From NCBI RefSeq assembly GCF_000020965.1, contig NC_011297.1, positions 1,364,001 to 1,428,000 on the forward strand: a stretch of DNA of 64,000 bases, in the 5' to 3' direction. Shown piece by piece: positions 19,514 to 31,273 of the stretch; positions within the stretch are counted from its first letter, which is position 1; each line of letters opens with the position of its first letter. This DNA comes from Dictyoglomus thermophilum H-6-12. GTDB lineage: Bacteria; Dictyoglomota; Dictyoglomia; Dictyoglomales; Dictyoglomaceae. The position numbers and the translations under genes are program-made. The notes below the pieces were generated by a model. That model searched no databases. It was given only the letters and a program-made list of their open reading frames with translations, and was not told the DNA's origin.

Positions 19514-20722
19514 TTAAAATCTTACAGAACCCGAAATAGATCCTGCAACAGGAGCCATATTCGTTGGATCTAAAACAATGGCCATATCAGCTTGTACAAG
19601 TAAGATATTTGCACCTAAACCAAGGGTATAGATTTGAGGTTGTAAATTTGCATCAAGTACTGCTCCGCCTCTTGCTGTCAATACAAAGAATAGTGGTTGT
19701 TCTACACCTACTCTATAGGAAATAGGAGTAAAGTTTTTGTCAAGATCTGCATCAATGGCAACCCTAGTAGCAAGAACTGGTATTTTCACAAATACACCTG
19801 CCTTCAAAGACATATCTGGCAAAGTCACATCCATAGGAGAAGTACTTTCAGAATAAGGCGTAGTAGTTGTAATAGAACCGCTAGTATCAGAGAAATAACC
19901 CTCTTCATACCCTGAGGTTATTTTACCTTCTAATGGTATACCAAAGGCATCTTTTACCACAATTCCTGCTGCCACAAAGGGTGAAAATCTCGCATAAGCT
20001 CCCACATCAAAGGATACATATCTTTGCTCGTTTAAATTAAAACTTCTTCTAAAATAATCATTATCATTTGGTTGACCTTCTACTATAGCCTGAGCTACTC
20101 CAGTTTGAGTTGCTTTTGCCTGTACAGAAGTATTTACATAATACTCATTCACCAATCTAACATTAGCACCAAGGTTTACTTTTAAGCCAAGAAGGTCAAT
20201 AGCAGGAATCGCTACTGTAAGAGCACAATTGGCTCTCAAATTAGAGTTAAGATTGACATTTCCTTCTAATTGGAGATCGGATGAAGAATCATTAGTGGTA
20301 TATTTGTAATAATAAGCATTTAAATCTCCATTTCCAAATAAAGTCAACCCAAGCTTGCTTATGCCAAGATGCAAATATCCTCCCGTAGATAGTACAGCAG
20401 AAAGTTCTCCATTTGGAGTCTCACTATCACTTTGTAAAGCCTTTAAATATTCCACAAAAGTATTAAGTTTATCCCTATTCTCCTTATCAAGTGGAGCAAC
20501 TCCTAAACCAAGTTTTAATGTCAATTTTGAGTATTCTCCCATTAAAGCAGGATTGTAAATTGCAGAAGTAGGAGAATCTGCAAGAGCTGTCATAGCACCA
20601 GCCATTCCCATTGCCCTTGGATCATATAAAAGATCCTTATAAGCAAAAGTTGTGCTTGCGGCGTAAGAAATCCCCACAAGGGAAATCAAAAGAATCATTA
20701 AAAGAATCAAACTTCTTTTCAT
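19514..20722 (-). CDS. Outer-membrane beta-barrel protein (PorV/TraF/FadL-like)
   Basis: This 402-residue secreted protein has a signal peptide (MKRSLILLMILL to SYAAS, about 1-22). The mature N terminus reads LYDPRAMGMAGAMTALADS...AIYNPA, a motif shared by FadL/OMPP1, PorV and TraF-like barrel proteins. The rest is amphipathic beta strand with aromatic ends, and the chain closes with GSVRF, a terminal phenylalanine as recognised by BAM. I chose the ATG at 20722 behind GAGAGG; the frame extends to 20770. Its cargo or partner is unknown. It supports an outer membrane in this organism. Confidence 0.8.
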   Translation of the reverse strand: MKRSLILLMILLISLVGISYAASTTFAYKDLLYDPRAMGMAGAMTALADSPTSAIYNPALMGEYSKLTLKLGLGVAPLDKENRDKLNTFVEYLKALQSDSETPNGELSAVLSTGGYLHLGISKLGLTLFGNGDLNAYYYKYTTNDSSSDLQLEGNVNLNSNLRANCALTVAIPAIDLLGLKVNLGANVRLVNEYYVNTSVQAKATQTGVAQAIVEGQPNDNDYFRRSFNLNEQRYVSFDVGAYARFSPFVAAGIVVKDAFGIPLEGKITSGYEEGYFSDTSGSITTTTPYSESTSPMDVTLPDMSLKAGVFVKIPVLATRVAIDADLDKNFTPISYRVGVEQPLFFVLTARGGAVLDANLQPQIYTLGLGANILLVQADMAIVLDPTNMAPVAGSISGSVRF

Positions 20723-20797
20723 AAACCTCTCACCTCGCACTTTAAATTTTGATCTTCTTACCAATCTCATTATAAACCTTATAGCTAAAATAAAAAA

Positions 20798-20811
20798 GTG
20801 ATCTATATCAC
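20798..20811. promoter_or_regulatory. CRP/FNR-type palindrome upstream of hsp20-lon
   Basis: GTGATCTATATCAC is a perfect dyad of the form GTGA-N6-TCAC, which fits the general CRP/FNR superfamily site. It lies 14 bases upstream of the hsp20 -10 element, covering the -35 region, and about 75 bases upstream of the divergent outer-membrane gene. The position suggests repression of hsp20 or control of the divergent gene. Confidence 0.5.
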
Positions 20812-20824
20812 CTTTTTTTTATGA

Positions 20825-20830
20825 TATAAT
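20825..20830 (+). promoter_or_regulatory. -10 element of the hsp20-lon-baeRF operon
   Basis: A perfect TATAAT lies 46 bases before the chosen hsp20 start. No recognisable -35 exists at the right spacing; the palindrome 20798-20811 occupies that place. The in-frame ATG at 20829 overlaps this element and so cannot be the start codon. Confidence 0.65.
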
Positions 20831-20876
20831 GGACTTAAAAGAAAACAACATATTTATTAAACCTTGGAGGAAGACT

Positions 20877-21275
20877 ATGGAGAGAAGAATATACATGCGA
20901 GGGAATAACCCCTTTGAAAGTCATATATTTAGAATAGTAGATTGCTTCTATCGAGAAGGTTCAAGATTCTCCATGCAATGGGGAGCATGGGTACCTAGAG
21001 TAGATGTATATGAAACCGATGATAAAATTGTGGTATTAGTAGAAATAGCAGGAGTAAAAAAAGAGGATATAGATTTGACATTCCATGAAGGTAAATTAAT
21101 ACTAAGAGGAACAAGACAAGAACATTATAGTTCAGACCCCGCAATCTACTACCAAATGGAGATAAACTTTGGACCCTTTGAGAGGATAATACCACTACCT
21201 ACCGATGTGGATGCTGAAAAAGCAGAGGCGGTGTATAAAGATGGCTTTTTGGAGATTATTCTTCCTAAAAAGTAA
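20877..21275 (+). CDS. Small heat shock protein, Hsp20/alpha-crystallin family
   Basis: This 132-residue chaperone holds unfolding proteins in large oligomers. The alpha-crystallin domain runs from about residue 37 ([22 protein letters not shown]) to the end, with the conserved A-x-x-x-x-G-v-L type motif as [15 protein letters not shown]. The C-terminal I-x-I tail is absent or very short (IILPKK). The ATG at 20877 follows GGAGG. Lon starts 16 bases downstream, so holding and degrading functions are co-expressed. Confidence 0.92.
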   Translation: MERRIYMRGNNPFESHIFRIVDCFYREGSRFSMQWGAWVPRVDVYETDDKIVVLVEIAGVKKEDIDLTFHEGKLILRGTRQEHYSSDPAIYYQMEINFGPFERIIPLPTDVDAEKAEAVYKDGFLEIILPKK

Positions 21276-21291
21276 AGAAAGGAGGGAAAAT

Positions 21292-23670
21292 ATGGAAGAA
21301 AGAGAACTCAACCAAACTCAAGATATACCAGAAGTTCTTCCCATACTTCCACTAAGAGAAACAGTAGTTTATCCACAAATGCTCATCCCACTTATCGTAG
21401 GAAGAGAAAAGAGTATTAGGCTTGTAGAAGATGCCCTCTCTGGTAATAAATTGATTGGAATGTGTATGCAAAAGACCCCAGTAGAAGATCCTACTCCTGA
21501 TGATATCTATAGAATAGGAACAGTAGGTATTATTGTTAGAAGTTTAAGATTTCCAGACAATACCTTAAGGCTTTTTGTACAAGGACTACAAAGAATAAGG
21601 GTTATAGAATTTTTAGAAACAGAGCCTTATTTTAAAGCAAAGGTTGAAGTCATAGAAGAAAAAGTAGAAAAAACTGTTGAAATAGAAGGAATGATGAGAA
21701 ACCTTCTTAATTTGTTTCAGAAAATGGCATCCTTGATACCCCAATTCCCTGAAGAGTTATTGATCAATGCTATGAATATTCAGGAGCCTGGAAGACTTGC
21801 AGACTTTATAGCCTTCAACACCAATCTCAATATTAATGAAAAACAAGAGATTCTTGAGACTATAGATGTTAAAGAAAGGTTACAAAAGGTCACATATTAT
21901 CTCACAAGAGAGTTAGAAATACTGGAGATAGCAAACAAAATCCAAAATGAGGTAAAAAACGAGATAGAAAAGAGTCAAAAAGAATACTTCTTAAGACAAC
22001 AGATGAAGGCAATACAAAAAGAACTTGGAGAAATAGATCCTAGAGAGATGGAAATCAATGAACTACGGCAAAAGCTTCAAGAAGCAAAACTTCCACCTGA
22101 AGCTATGAAGGAGGCAGAAAGAGAATTAGAAAGACTCTCCTTAATGCCGCCTGGATCTGCAGAGTATACAGTAACGAGGACTTATCTTGACTGGCTCATA
22201 AGCTTACCGTGGGCAATTTCTACAGAAGATAATTTAGATATAAAAAGGGCAGAAGAAATATTAAATGAAGATCACTATGACTTAGAAAAAGTAAAAGAGA
22301 GAATATTAGAGTACTTAGCGGTAAGGAAATTAAAGAGTGACATGAAGGGACCAATATTATGTTTTGTAGGTCCTCCAGGAGTTGGTAAAACCTCCCTTGG
22401 AAAATCTATTGCTCGAGCCCTTGGGAGAAAATTCGTAAGAATTTCTCTTGGAGGAATAAGAGATGAAGCAGAAATAAGAGGACATAGAAGAACTTATGTG
22501 GGAGCTCTTCCTGGAAGGATTATTCAAGGAATAAGAAAAGCAGAATCAAACAACCCAGTATTTATGCTTGACGAGATAGATAAGTTAGGCTCTGACTTTA
22601 GAGGAGATCCTGCTGCAGCCTTATTAGAGGTATTAGATCCTGAACAGAATAATGCCTTTGTGGATAATTATTTAGGGGTACCCTTTGATTTATCAAAAGT
22701 AATGTTTATAGCAACGGCTAATGTGCTTTATACCATACCACCAGCCCTACTTGACAGAATGGAGGTTATAGAGCTCCCTGGTTATACCGAATATCAAAAG
22801 ATGGGAATAGCCAAAGGCTTTCTCATACCAAGACAACTTAAAGAACACGGATTAGAAAAGGAACAAATAGAATTTAGCGATGATGCCATAAGAAAGATTA
22901 TAAGAGAATACACCCGTGAGGCAGGAGTAAGAAACTTAGAGAGAGAGATAGCTAGCATAATTAGAAAGGTAGCAAAAGGAATAGCAGAAGGAAGTATAAC
23001 TGAAAAAGTTATAGTAAAAGTAGAGGATGTTCCAAAATACTTAGGTCCAGAGAAATATACCTATGGTATGAAGGGAGAAAAGGACGAAGTGGGTGTTGCC
23101 ACAGGCCTTGCATGGACAGAAGCAGGAGGCGATATATTATTTGTAGAAGCATTAGTTGTAGAAGGAAAAGGAAACCTTATACTAACAGGAAAATTAGGAG
23201 AGGTAATGCAGGAATCAGCAAAAACTGCCCTATCTTATGTAAGATCTAAACTAAAGGACTTAAATGTAAGTTATGAGTTATTAGAAAAAGCAGATATTCA
23301 TGTGCATGTTCCCTCAGGTGCAATTCCCAAAGATGGACCTTCAGCTGGGGTAACTATAGCCACAGCCATAGCATCTGCCCTTACTAGAAGACCCGTCAAA
23401 AAAGATATTGGAATGACTGGTGAAATAACTCTAAGAGGAAAAGTACTTCCTGTAGGAGGAATAAGAGAAAAAGTACTTGCTGCCCATAGAGCAGGACTTA
23501 CTGCAGTAATTATGCCAAAAGAAAATAAGAAAGATTTAGAAGAGATTCCCGAAGAAGTAAAGAAAGAGATAACCTTCTACTTTGTGGAACATGCTGATGA
23601 GGTCCTAAACCTTGCCCTCCTGGAGGTGAAAGAGAGTGCTGAGCAGAGAAATCCTGAAAGAATTGGGTAA
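21292..23670 (+). CDS. lon: ATP-dependent protease Lon
   Basis: Lon is the hexameric AAA+ serine protease that clears misfolded and regulatory proteins. At 792 residues it is LonA. The substrate-binding N domain ([15 protein letters not shown]) covers about 1-200 and a coiled coil about 200-290. The AAA+ module has Walker A GPPGVGKT at 360-367 and Walker B VFMLDEID. The protease domain has catalytic S684 in DGPSAG and K727 in GGIREK. I chose the ATG at 21292 behind GGAGG. Its end overlaps the next gene by 35 bases. Confidence 0.97.
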   Translation: MEERELNQTQDIPEVLPILPLRETVVYPQMLIPLIVGREKSIRLVEDALSGNKLIGMCMQKTPVEDPTPDDIYRIGTVGIIVRSLRFPDNTLRLFVQGLQRIRVIEFLETEPYFKAKVEVIEEKVEKTVEIEGMMRNLLNLFQKMASLIPQFPEELLINAMNIQEPGRLADFIAFNTNLNINEKQEILETIDVKERLQKVTYYLTRELEILEIANKIQNEVKNEIEKSQKEYFLRQQMKAIQKELGEIDPREMEINELRQKLQEAKLPPEAMKEAERELERLSLMPPGSAEYTVTRTYLDWLISLPWAISTEDNLDIKRAEEILNEDHYDLEKVKERILEYLAVRKLKSDMKGPILCFVGPPGVGKTSLGKSIARALGRKFVRISLGGIRDEAEIRGHRRTYVGALPGRIIQGIRKAESNNPVFMLDEIDKLGSDFRGDPAAALLEVLDPEQNNAFVDNYLGVPFDLSKVMFIATANVLYTIPPALLDRMEVIELPGYTEYQKMGIAKGFLIPRQLKEHGLEKEQIEFSDDAIRKIIREYTREAGVRNLEREIASIIRKVAKGIAEGSITEKVIVKVEDVPKYLGPEKYTYGMKGEKDEVGVATGLAWTEAGGDILFVEALVVEGKGNLILTGKLGEVMQESAKTALSYVRSKLKDLNVSYELLEKADIHVHVPSGAIPKDGPSAGVTIATAIASALTRRPVKKDIGMTGEITLRGKVLPVGGIREKVLAAHRAGLTAVIMPKENKKDLEEIPEEVKKEITFYFVEHADEVLNLALLEVKESAEQRNPERIG

Positions 23671-24745
23671 TCTTTCCTTTCAGCCCTACCTGGTAACCAC
23701 CTTATATCTGAATGTTTCTCCTTTGAAAAATCCAAAAGGAGAGTACAAAATTATTTGGAAAGATATGAAGAAAAACCTTCTTGATTCGCTGAATTTAGAG
23801 GGAGATGTTAAAAAATCAGTTTTATCTGACTTAGAATATATAGAAAATATAGTTGATCAAGTTTCCTTTGGTTCTGCAAATACTATTATAATTATGAGTT
23901 GCTCAGCCCAAAACTGGACATATCAGATTCCTCTTTACCCTACACTAAAAAATAAGTTAGTTATAGATAAAGATCCATACACCCGTCCTCTCTCCCATCT
24001 CATGATTGCTAACAAGCCTTATTACTTGGTGATTCTTTCTAAAGGCAACGCTAGGGTTTTCAAATACTTCCTTGGAGAAATAAAAGAAGAGGGAGAGATT
24101 AAAGAGGAAATTCCTAAAAGACATAAACAAGGTGGATGGGAAGCTGCAGATTGGCAAAGATGGCATGAAACCCATGTAATATGGCATTTCAAAGAAGTAG
24201 CTGAATTTTTAGATAAAAAAGTTCAAGGAGAAGAAAAAATAGTGCTTGGAACTACGTCCCCTAAAAATACGGCTGAATTTCTTGAGGTACTGCCTAAAAG
24301 ATTACACGAAAGGATCATAGGCGAGATACCAATAGAACTCGATTCTCCTATAAAAGAGATCCTTGAAAAGACTCATGATTTGATAGAGAACTACGAAGAA
24401 AATAAAATGAGAGAACTGATAGATCAACTAATCGTCCTGAGCGCAAAAGGAAAAGAAGCAACAATAGGACTTGAAAATGTAGCTCATGCAGTTCACCAAA
24501 AAAGAGTAAGAATGGTTTTAGTAGATGATCAATTCGAACAACCTGGATTTCAATGCCCTTCTTGTTCTTTCATAAGTCCCTATTTAGAAAATTGTCCTTA
24601 TTGCAACATTAAGATGGAAAAAAGAGCAGACATTGTGGATGAATTATTAGAAGAAGCAATTATTGAGAAGTCAGAGTTATTATTTATTAAAAACAAAGAG
24701 CTCTCAGAAAAAATTGAAAATATTGGAGCTTTCTTAAGGTTCTAA
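23636..24745 (+). CDS. baeRF-type (bacterial eRF1/Vms1-like) protein with zinc ribbon
   Basis: This 369-residue protein resembles the bacterial archaeo-eukaryotic release factor (baeRF) families. After an N-terminal domain (about 1-120), the segment [19 protein letters not shown] (129-147) leads to a loop [15 protein letters not shown] at 161-175. That loop sits where eRF1 has GGQ and Vms1 has a related peptidyl-tRNA-cleaving loop. An Lsm/eRF1-domain-3-like part follows, with a zinc ribbon at C307, C310, C320, C323. The start is GTG behind GGAGGTG, inside lon. A role in ribosome rescue beside Lon is inferred, not shown. Confidence 0.75.
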   Translation: MLSREILKELGNLSFQPYLVTTLYLNVSPLKNPKGEYKIIWKDMKKNLLDSLNLEGDVKKSVLSDLEYIENIVDQVSFGSANTIIIMSCSAQNWTYQIPLYPTLKNKLVIDKDPYTRPLSHLMIANKPYYLVILSKGNARVFKYFLGEIKEEGEIKEEIPKRHKQGGWEAADWQRWHETHVIWHFKEVAEFLDKKVQGEEKIVLGTTSPKNTAEFLEVLPKRLHERIIGEIPIELDSPIKEILEKTHDLIENYEENKMRELIDQLIVLSAKGKEATIGLENVAHAVHQKRVRMVLVDDQFEQPGFQCPSCSFISPYLENCPYCNIKMEKRADIVDELLEEAIIEKSELLFIKNKELSEKIENIGAFLRF

Positions 24746-24753
24746 GAAAAAAT

Positions 24754-24781
24754 AGAAGGGGAGGATTTTTCCTCCCCTTCT
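24754..24781 (-). terminator. Intrinsic terminator of gap
   Basis: Perfect 12-base arms (24754-24765 and 24770-24781) surround a TTTT loop. Read leftward, the stem is followed by ATTTTTTC, a proper U-tract for the gap transcript. The plus-strand side is followed by AAATAAAA, so it is less suited to end the baeRF transcript, though the stem may still protect its 3' end. Confidence 0.88.
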
Positions 24782-24807
24782 AAATAAAATTACCCAGTAT
24801 AAATTAA

Positions 24808-25874
<1,067 letters not shown>

Positions 25875-25922
25875 TCACTTATATTTTTTTAATTTTGTTA
25901 AAATCTTTTTAAAACAATCCTT

Positions 25923-28355
25923 CTACACATACAAACTTAATATCTTTCCTGGAACATAAACTACTTTTTTGATTTCCTTATTATCCAAGTATTTCTTAAC
26001 ATTTTCTCTATCAAGGGCAAGTCTTAAAACTTCTTCTTGAGTAGCATCAGCATTTACATCAATTCTATCTCTTACCCTACCATTTATTTGTATAACTACA
26101 GTGACAATTTCTTCCTTTATCATCTCGGGGTCATAAGACGGCCATTTCTGCATATGTACACTATATTCATTACCTAACTCGCTCCACAATTCTTCAGTTA
26201 TATGAGGAACAAAAGGAGAAAGCAGTAGGATAGAAGTTTTAATTGCTTCTTCAAAAGCAGGCGTTCTTCCAAAGTTTCTCTTATGATCAAACAGAAGATT
26301 AGTAAGTTCCATAATTGCTGCTATTGCTGTATTAAATTTGAAATTCTCAATATCCTCAGTGACCTTTTTAATAGTTTTATGAAGCTTTCTTCTTATTAAT
26401 TTCTCTTGTTCCTCATCCACTTTGGGTTCTACCTCAGCATCATCTAATACAAGCCTCCAGAATCTATTCAAAAATCTATTAGCACCTTCCACTCCTTCAT
26501 CGCTCCATTCAATATCCACCTCGGGAGGTGCCACAAAAAGTATAAAAAGTCTTGCTGTATCTGCACCATAGTTTTCTACCATGTAATCCACAGAGACAAT
26601 ATTTCCTAACGACTTAGACATGATCTGACCATCTTTGTAAACCATACCCTGAGTAAACAACCTCTTAAAGGGCTCTCTTACTGGACTATATCCAGCATCA
26701 TATAAAACCTTAGTTATAAAACGAGAATACAAAAGATGTAGAACGGCATGCTCAATTCCACCTGTATATTGATCTACAGGCATCCAATATTCTGCTTTTT
26801 CTCTGGAGAAAGGCTCTTTATCATTATGGGGATCAGTATATCTAAAGTAATACCAAGACGAATCTACAAAAGTAGCAAGAGTATCCGTTTCTCTCCTTGC
26901 AGGAGCACCACACTTAGGACATTTTGTATTTACAAATTCTGGCACCTTGGCCAGAGGACTTTCTCCTGTCCCTGTAGGTTCAAAATCGGAAAGTTCAGGA
27001 AGCTCCACAGGAAGATCTTCATAAGGTACTGGCACAATCCCACAATTAGGACAATATATTATAGGAATAGGAGCTCCCCAGTATCTCTGTCTTGAGATAA
27101 GCCAATCCCTCAACCTATATTGAACTTTCTTTTTACCAATTCCTAAACTCTCAAATTTTTCCACAATTAATTTCCAAAAATCAGAGCTCTTCATTCCATT
27201 GTATTCACCAGAATTTATCATTACTCCTTCTTCTTCATAGGGAAGTTCAGGCAGCTTATCAGGATCAGGAGTAATTACAGGTATGATAGGAAGATTAAAT
27301 TTAACTGCAAAATCATAATCTCTTGAGTCATGAGCAGGAACAGCCATTATAGCTCCAGTACCATAGGTAGCAAGAACATAATCTGCCACATATATAGGAA
27401 CAGGTTGTTTTGTCAAGGGATGAATAGCATAACTTCCTGTAAAAACTCCAGTTTTCTCTTTTTCAGACGTAAGTCTCTCAAGCTCACTCTTATTTTTAGC
27501 CTGCCTTACATATTCCATTACTTCATTTAGATATTCTGGTTTGGTTATCTTCTCCACCAAGGGATGCTCTGGAGCAAGAACCACGAAAGTTACACCATAA
27601 ATAGTATCAGGCCTTGTAGTATAAACATAGATCTTTTCATCACTACCCTCAACTTCAAAATAAAATTCAAGACCTTCCGACTTTCCTATCCAATTTTTTT
27701 GCATCAGTTTCACTTTTTCAGGCCAGTGCTCTAAAGTATCGAGATCTTTTAAAAGATCCTCTGCATACTCTGTAATCTTAAAGAACCACTGTTCAAACTC
27801 TCTTCTCTCAACAGGACTCTTACATCTCCAACATTTTCCATCTATTACCTCTTCATTAGCAAGTACCGTTTTACAAGTAGGGCACCAGTTAGCAGGAGCC
27901 TTTTTTCTATAAGCAAGTCCTCTTTCATAAAGTTTTAGGAATATCCATTGAGTCCACTTATAATAATCTGGAGCACAGGCCGTTACTTCCCTATCCCAAT
28001 CATAGACTACGCCCATCTTAAAAAGTTGTTCCTTCATTCTTGCAATATTTTTATAAGTCCACTCCTTGGGATGAACCTTATGCTTTATAGCAGCATTCTC
28101 AGCAGGCTGACCAAAGGCATCCCAACCCATAGGGTTTAATACATTGTAACCCTTCATGGTGTAATATCTTGCCACTACATCTCCAATGGTATAATTTCTC
28201 ATATGTCCCATATGGAGATCTCCAGAAGGATAAGGGAACATGACAAGGGTATAATATTTTGGTTTATCAGACCTCTCTGTCACATGATATAGTTTGTCCT
28301 CATTCCACTTCTTTTGCCATTTAGGTTCTATCTCCTGTGGATTATATCTCTTCAT
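25923..28355 (-). CDS. leuS: Leucyl-tRNA synthetase
   Basis: LeuS charges leucine tRNAs. The 810-residue protein is the bacterial type. The class I HIGH motif appears as HMGH at 48-51 in the [11 protein letters not shown] signature, and the second motif as MSKS in [10 protein letters not shown]. The CP1 editing domain (about 215-410, with [12 protein letters not shown]) and zinc-ribbon cysteines (CPTC, CWRC) are present. I chose the ATG at 28355 behind AAGGAG because it gives the usual [10 protein letters not shown] start. I see no T-box leader; the leader is only about 35 bases. Confidence 0.97.
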   Translation of the reverse strand: MKRYNPQEIEPKWQKKWNEDKLYHVTERSDKPKYYTLVMFPYPSGDLHMGHMRNYTIGDVVARYYTMKGYNVLNPMGWDAFGQPAENAAIKHKVHPKEWTYKNIARMKEQLFKMGVVYDWDREVTACAPDYYKWTQWIFLKLYERGLAYRKKAPANWCPTCKTVLANEEVIDGKCWRCKSPVERREFEQWFFKITEYAEDLLKDLDTLEHWPEKVKLMQKNWIGKSEGLEFYFEVEGSDEKIYVYTTRPDTIYGVTFVVLAPEHPLVEKITKPEYLNEVMEYVRQAKNKSELERLTSEKEKTGVFTGSYAIHPLTKQPVPIYVADYVLATYGTGAIMAVPAHDSRDYDFAVKFNLPIIPVITPDPDKLPELPYEEEGVMINSGEYNGMKSSDFWKLIVEKFESLGIGKKKVQYRLRDWLISRQRYWGAPIPIIYCPNCGIVPVPYEDLPVELPELSDFEPTGTGESPLAKVPEFVNTKCPKCGAPARRETDTLATFVDSSWYYFRYTDPHNDKEPFSREKAEYWMPVDQYTGGIEHAVLHLLYSRFITKVLYDAGYSPVREPFKRLFTQGMVYKDGQIMSKSLGNIVSVDYMVENYGADTARLFILFVAPPEVDIEWSDEGVEGANRFLNRFWRLVLDDAEVEPKVDEEQEKLIRRKLHKTIKKVTEDIENFKFNTAIAAIMELTNLLFDHKRNFGRTPAFEEAIKTSILLLSPFVPHITEELWSELGNEYSVHMQKWPSYDPEMIKEEIVTVVIQINGRVRDRIDVNADATQEEVLRLALDRENVKKYLDNKEIKKVVYVPGKILSLYV

Positions 28356-28396
28356 CCTTCTATCCCTCTCCTTTTTCAAAAATTTTCTTAACTCCA

Positions 28397-28425
28397 ATTA
28401 TATAAAAGTATTTATTCAAGGACAA
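28397..28425 (-). promoter_or_regulatory. Promoter of leuS
   Basis: On the minus strand TTGTCC (28420-28425), a 17-base spacer and TATAAT (28397-28402) form a good sigma-A promoter about 42 bases upstream of the leuS start. Confidence 0.72.
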
Positions 28426-28442
28426 TAATTTACATACAACCA

Positions 28443-28478
28443 AAAGAGGGCTGAGTTCTTATAAACTCAGCCCTCTTT
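28443..28478 (-). terminator. Terminator of the exporter/M1 peptidase operon
   Basis: Perfect 15-base arms (28443-28457, 28464-28478) surround a 6-base loop, 27 bases after the peptidase stop codon on the minus strand. The leftward U-tract is short (the stem's own T run), but the stem is long and GC-rich for this genome. Confidence 0.85.
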
Positions 28479-28504
28479 AAATATTACTGAAGAATATACT
28501 GTAT

Positions 28505-31273
28505 TTAGAAGCCTAAAGTGAGATAAGAATAAGCTCTACCCGTCTCATTAGGATTAGGAGTTCCTTGCCATATAGGGAAAGCATATCCCATGTAAAGATT
28601 TAAAGGTATATCTAAAAAGGTTATAAATTTCCAAACACTTTCAAATCCAAGTCCTAAGTTTAGTCCAGCTTTATCAATAGAATTTACATCTTCCCATACT
28701 CCTCCAAATTCCAAATAAACATTTGTTTCGAGTCTTCTTAAAATGAGCAGATTGAAGAATTTCATTTCCAAATCTTTAGCTACAGGAATATTCCAATTAA
28801 CAAAAGAAGCAAGTTTTACATTTCCATAATACTCAGAAGTTAGAGATTTAAAATCAGAAAGATTAACCTTTTCCTCTTGTAGAGGATTACCACCCACATA
28901 TCCAACTTCAAAATTTATATTGAGCTTACTTTGAGGAAAAACTAAGAAATCTTTGCTTAAAATTCCATCAACCCTATATACCTCAAAACCTAAATTGGAA
29001 TATCCAATTCTCAATGAAAGTTGACTTAATAATGCCTTTTTATAATAGTCTGTAAATCTAGTTAGCACAAAATCGAAATATAGCTTGTTATTTAAGAGTT
29101 CGTTATAGGACAAAGAGAAATTCATTGTATAAGCTTTATCCCAATAGTTTCCACTTATACCAAGATCAAATTTTCTCCAAATATTCTTCGTAAAGGAGAG
29201 TTTCCCCATAAAAATATCAGGTTCCATAGCAATAAGCTGCAATACAAAGTTGTCATCCTTAGGAAGATTACGTTGATATACAAAATTCAATCCTTTATAT
29301 CCTTCTTGATAAAAACTCTCAAAAAGTAGATGGAAATTAATAGGATCATAAAATTCAACAGAATAAGAAACATAATTAACTTCTCCTGTAGAAAGATCTA
29401 TACTCAACGATGGCAAATCTTGATAAAGAAAAACATAAGCATCCAAAGGAACTTCTCTTTTAGAAGTGGTGATTATTTTTCTAGGATACCAGTTATTAAT
29501 CCTATTAGCATCTGGTATTTTGGAATCTGGATCTAACACTACTCTTTCGGGAAAGTTCTCTGTCTCTATTTCTATGTATCCTTTTTCTCCATCATATATT
29601 ACCTTCTTCTCTTCTCCATTTTGAGCTATCACTTTTACCTCTACAGGTAAGGAGATGTTGCCATTATTTCTTATATAGATCTTACTCACATACTTTCCAT
29701 TATTATAAGAAATTGCCACATTTGTAATCTCATAATCTACCTTCCCTTTAGAATAGAACCAATTCTTAAAAAATTCTCCTAAACTCTTCCCACTATACTT
29801 CTCAAGTTTATCCTTAACTTCATCTGTAGTAATAACCTTTCCTTTATATTCACCATGCAAACTTTTGATATATTCGTCAAAATTCTCTTCACCTAATTCA
29901 AAGGATAAAGCCCTCAAGACTAAATAAGCCTTATTATATACTTTATCACTGTAACCATTAGCATTGCTTTCCCAATACTCTTTAATTATTTCCTCATCCC
30001 AGCCATCCTTTAAATAATATAAATAAGGGAGTTCTACCTGAACTTCTCTTAAGTTCAGGTCTCCCAACAAAGATTCTTTTAAAAAGTTTAGGAAATAATC
30101 ATCTCCAAGATCAGGGAAAAGATTTCCTCCTTTTGCCCCATATTTTCTCTCAAAATAAGTGATAGATAGGTAATTAGCAAAACCTTCTGAAATCCAATTT
30201 TCTTTATCAAAGTCTATACCTACGCCTATACCCCACCAAAGGTGAGCAATCTCATGAGAAAGTAACCACTCATTTAATCTTTCTAAAATAAAGGGAATAA
30301 CCAAATCGGAAGAATTAAATACACTTTTTCCTAATATAATTAAACCATCAGAAGTCATACCGTAAAATCCATAAGTCTGTCCTTCAACTATGCTTATTCT
30401 TTTATGATCTGTAGACCCATATAATTTAGAATAATATTCATAAATCTCTCGAACATAGCTTGCTAAAATTCTTGCTTTATATTCCCTTCCTGGGTAATGA
30501 TATATGTATATCCCTGGGTATTTGTCATCCAAAAGCTTGTAAACCCTATATTTATTACTAATAGCTATAGGAAGAGTTCTTCTTGGACTTGTATTCTCCC
30601 CTATAATTCTCTTCCAGTCTCCGGCAACCTCCTCTTGAACTTTATCCATTCCCAAAGCTACTTGGTAATCTTTAGGTATCAAAAGCTCTAAATAAAAATT
30701 GCTTGAAACTAAAATTCCACCCTTATCCCATCCATCTTTAGTGTAAGAAAGCTCATAAGGAAACCACCCAAACCTACATAAAAAAGCATCATTTGCATAT
30801 GCCATATCTCCAAAATAGGCTTCAGGAAACTTTGTTTGAAAATATATAATTAGTTTAAATCTTTCTTTGGGATAAATAGGATTGGGAAGTTTTACCTTTA
30901 AATAATTGTCTTTTAAAGAATAATTCTGAGATAATACTTTCCCTTTCTCAAGGGTATATTCTAACATTTTTCCATTTTCATCTTCCACTCTATTTATCTT
31001 TGTATAGCCAGGATCAAAACCATTTACATAGGAAGAATCCTGTAGTACATTGCTAAGATATGGATTTTTCTCCCTATAAAGGTTCATAGGAAGATAAAAG
31101 TAAATCTCATTTAAATTAATCTGAGTATTATTTTCATATTCTACTTCTACTCTTCCACTTATTATCTTTTCCCTTGGAGAAAGTTGAGCATAGACCTTAT
31201 AGCTTGATTCTGCCCATATGGTGTTGGAAACAAAAACTAAGATTAAAAAAATCAGCAGGATGATCTTTTTCAT
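28505..31273 (-). CDS. M1-type metallopeptidase with C-terminal outer-membrane barrel
   Basis: This 922-residue exported protein starts with a signal peptide (MKKIILLIFLILVF to WAES, about 1-21). The M1 N-terminal beta domain follows, then the zinc peptidase site HEIAH at 340-344 with E363 eighteen residues later, the spacing of M1 aminopeptidases, and a likely catalytic tyrosine near 446. From about 610 the chain is alternating amphipathic beta strand resembling the end of an Omp85-type barrel, closing with YSYLTLGF and a terminal phenylalanine. I infer a barrel-anchored outer-membrane peptidase. The GAMEN exopeptidase motif is replaced by EGQTYGFYG-like sequence, so exopeptidase activity is not certain. 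It overlaps the ABC permease by 4 bases. Confidence 0.8.
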   Translation of the reverse strand: MKKIILLIFLILVFVSNTIWAESSYKVYAQLSPREKIISGRVEVEYENNTQINLNEIYFYLPMNLYREKNPYLSNVLQDSSYVNGFDPGYTKINRVEDENGKMLEYTLEKGKVLSQNYSLKDNYLKVKLPNPIYPKERFKLIIYFQTKFPEAYFGDMAYANDAFLCRFGWFPYELSYTKDGWDKGGILVSSNFYLELLIPKDYQVALGMDKVQEEVAGDWKRIIGENTSPRRTLPIAISNKYRVYKLLDDKYPGIYIYHYPGREYKARILASYVREIYEYYSKLYGSTDHKRISIVEGQTYGFYGMTSDGLIILGKSVFNSSDLVIPFILERLNEWLLSHEIAHLWWGIGVGIDFDKENWISEGFANYLSITYFERKYGAKGGNLFPDLGDDYFLNFLKESLLGDLNLREVQVELPYLYYLKDGWDEEIIKEYWESNANGYSDKVYNKAYLVLRALSFELGEENFDEYIKSLHGEYKGKVITTDEVKDKLEKYSGKSLGEFFKNWFYSKGKVDYEITNVAISYNNGKYVSKIYIRNNGNISLPVEVKVIAQNGEEKKVIYDGEKGYIEIETENFPERVVLDPDSKIPDANRINNWYPRKIITTSKREVPLDAYVFLYQDLPSLSIDLSTGEVNYVSYSVEFYDPINFHLLFESFYQEGYKGLNFVYQRNLPKDDNFVLQLIAMEPDIFMGKLSFTKNIWRKFDLGISGNYWDKAYTMNFSLSYNELLNNKLYFDFVLTRFTDYYKKALLSQLSLRIGYSNLGFEVYRVDGILSKDFLVFPQSKLNINFEVGYVGGNPLQEEKVNLSDFKSLTSEYYGNVKLASFVNWNIPVAKDLEMKFFNLLILRRLETNVYLEFGGVWEDVNSIDKAGLNLGLGFESVWKFITFLDIPLNLYMGYAFPIWQGTPNPNETGRAYSYLTLGF

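Noticed and set aside
20829-20876. Longer hsp20 reading frame starting at an ATG at 20829
   Set aside because: The ATG overlaps the TATAAT element and has no ribosome site; the ATG at 20877 has GGAGG at the right distance.
28356-28442. T-box or other riboswitch in front of leuS
   Set aside because: The predicted promoter leaves a leader of only about 35 bases, and no T-box sequence is visible.
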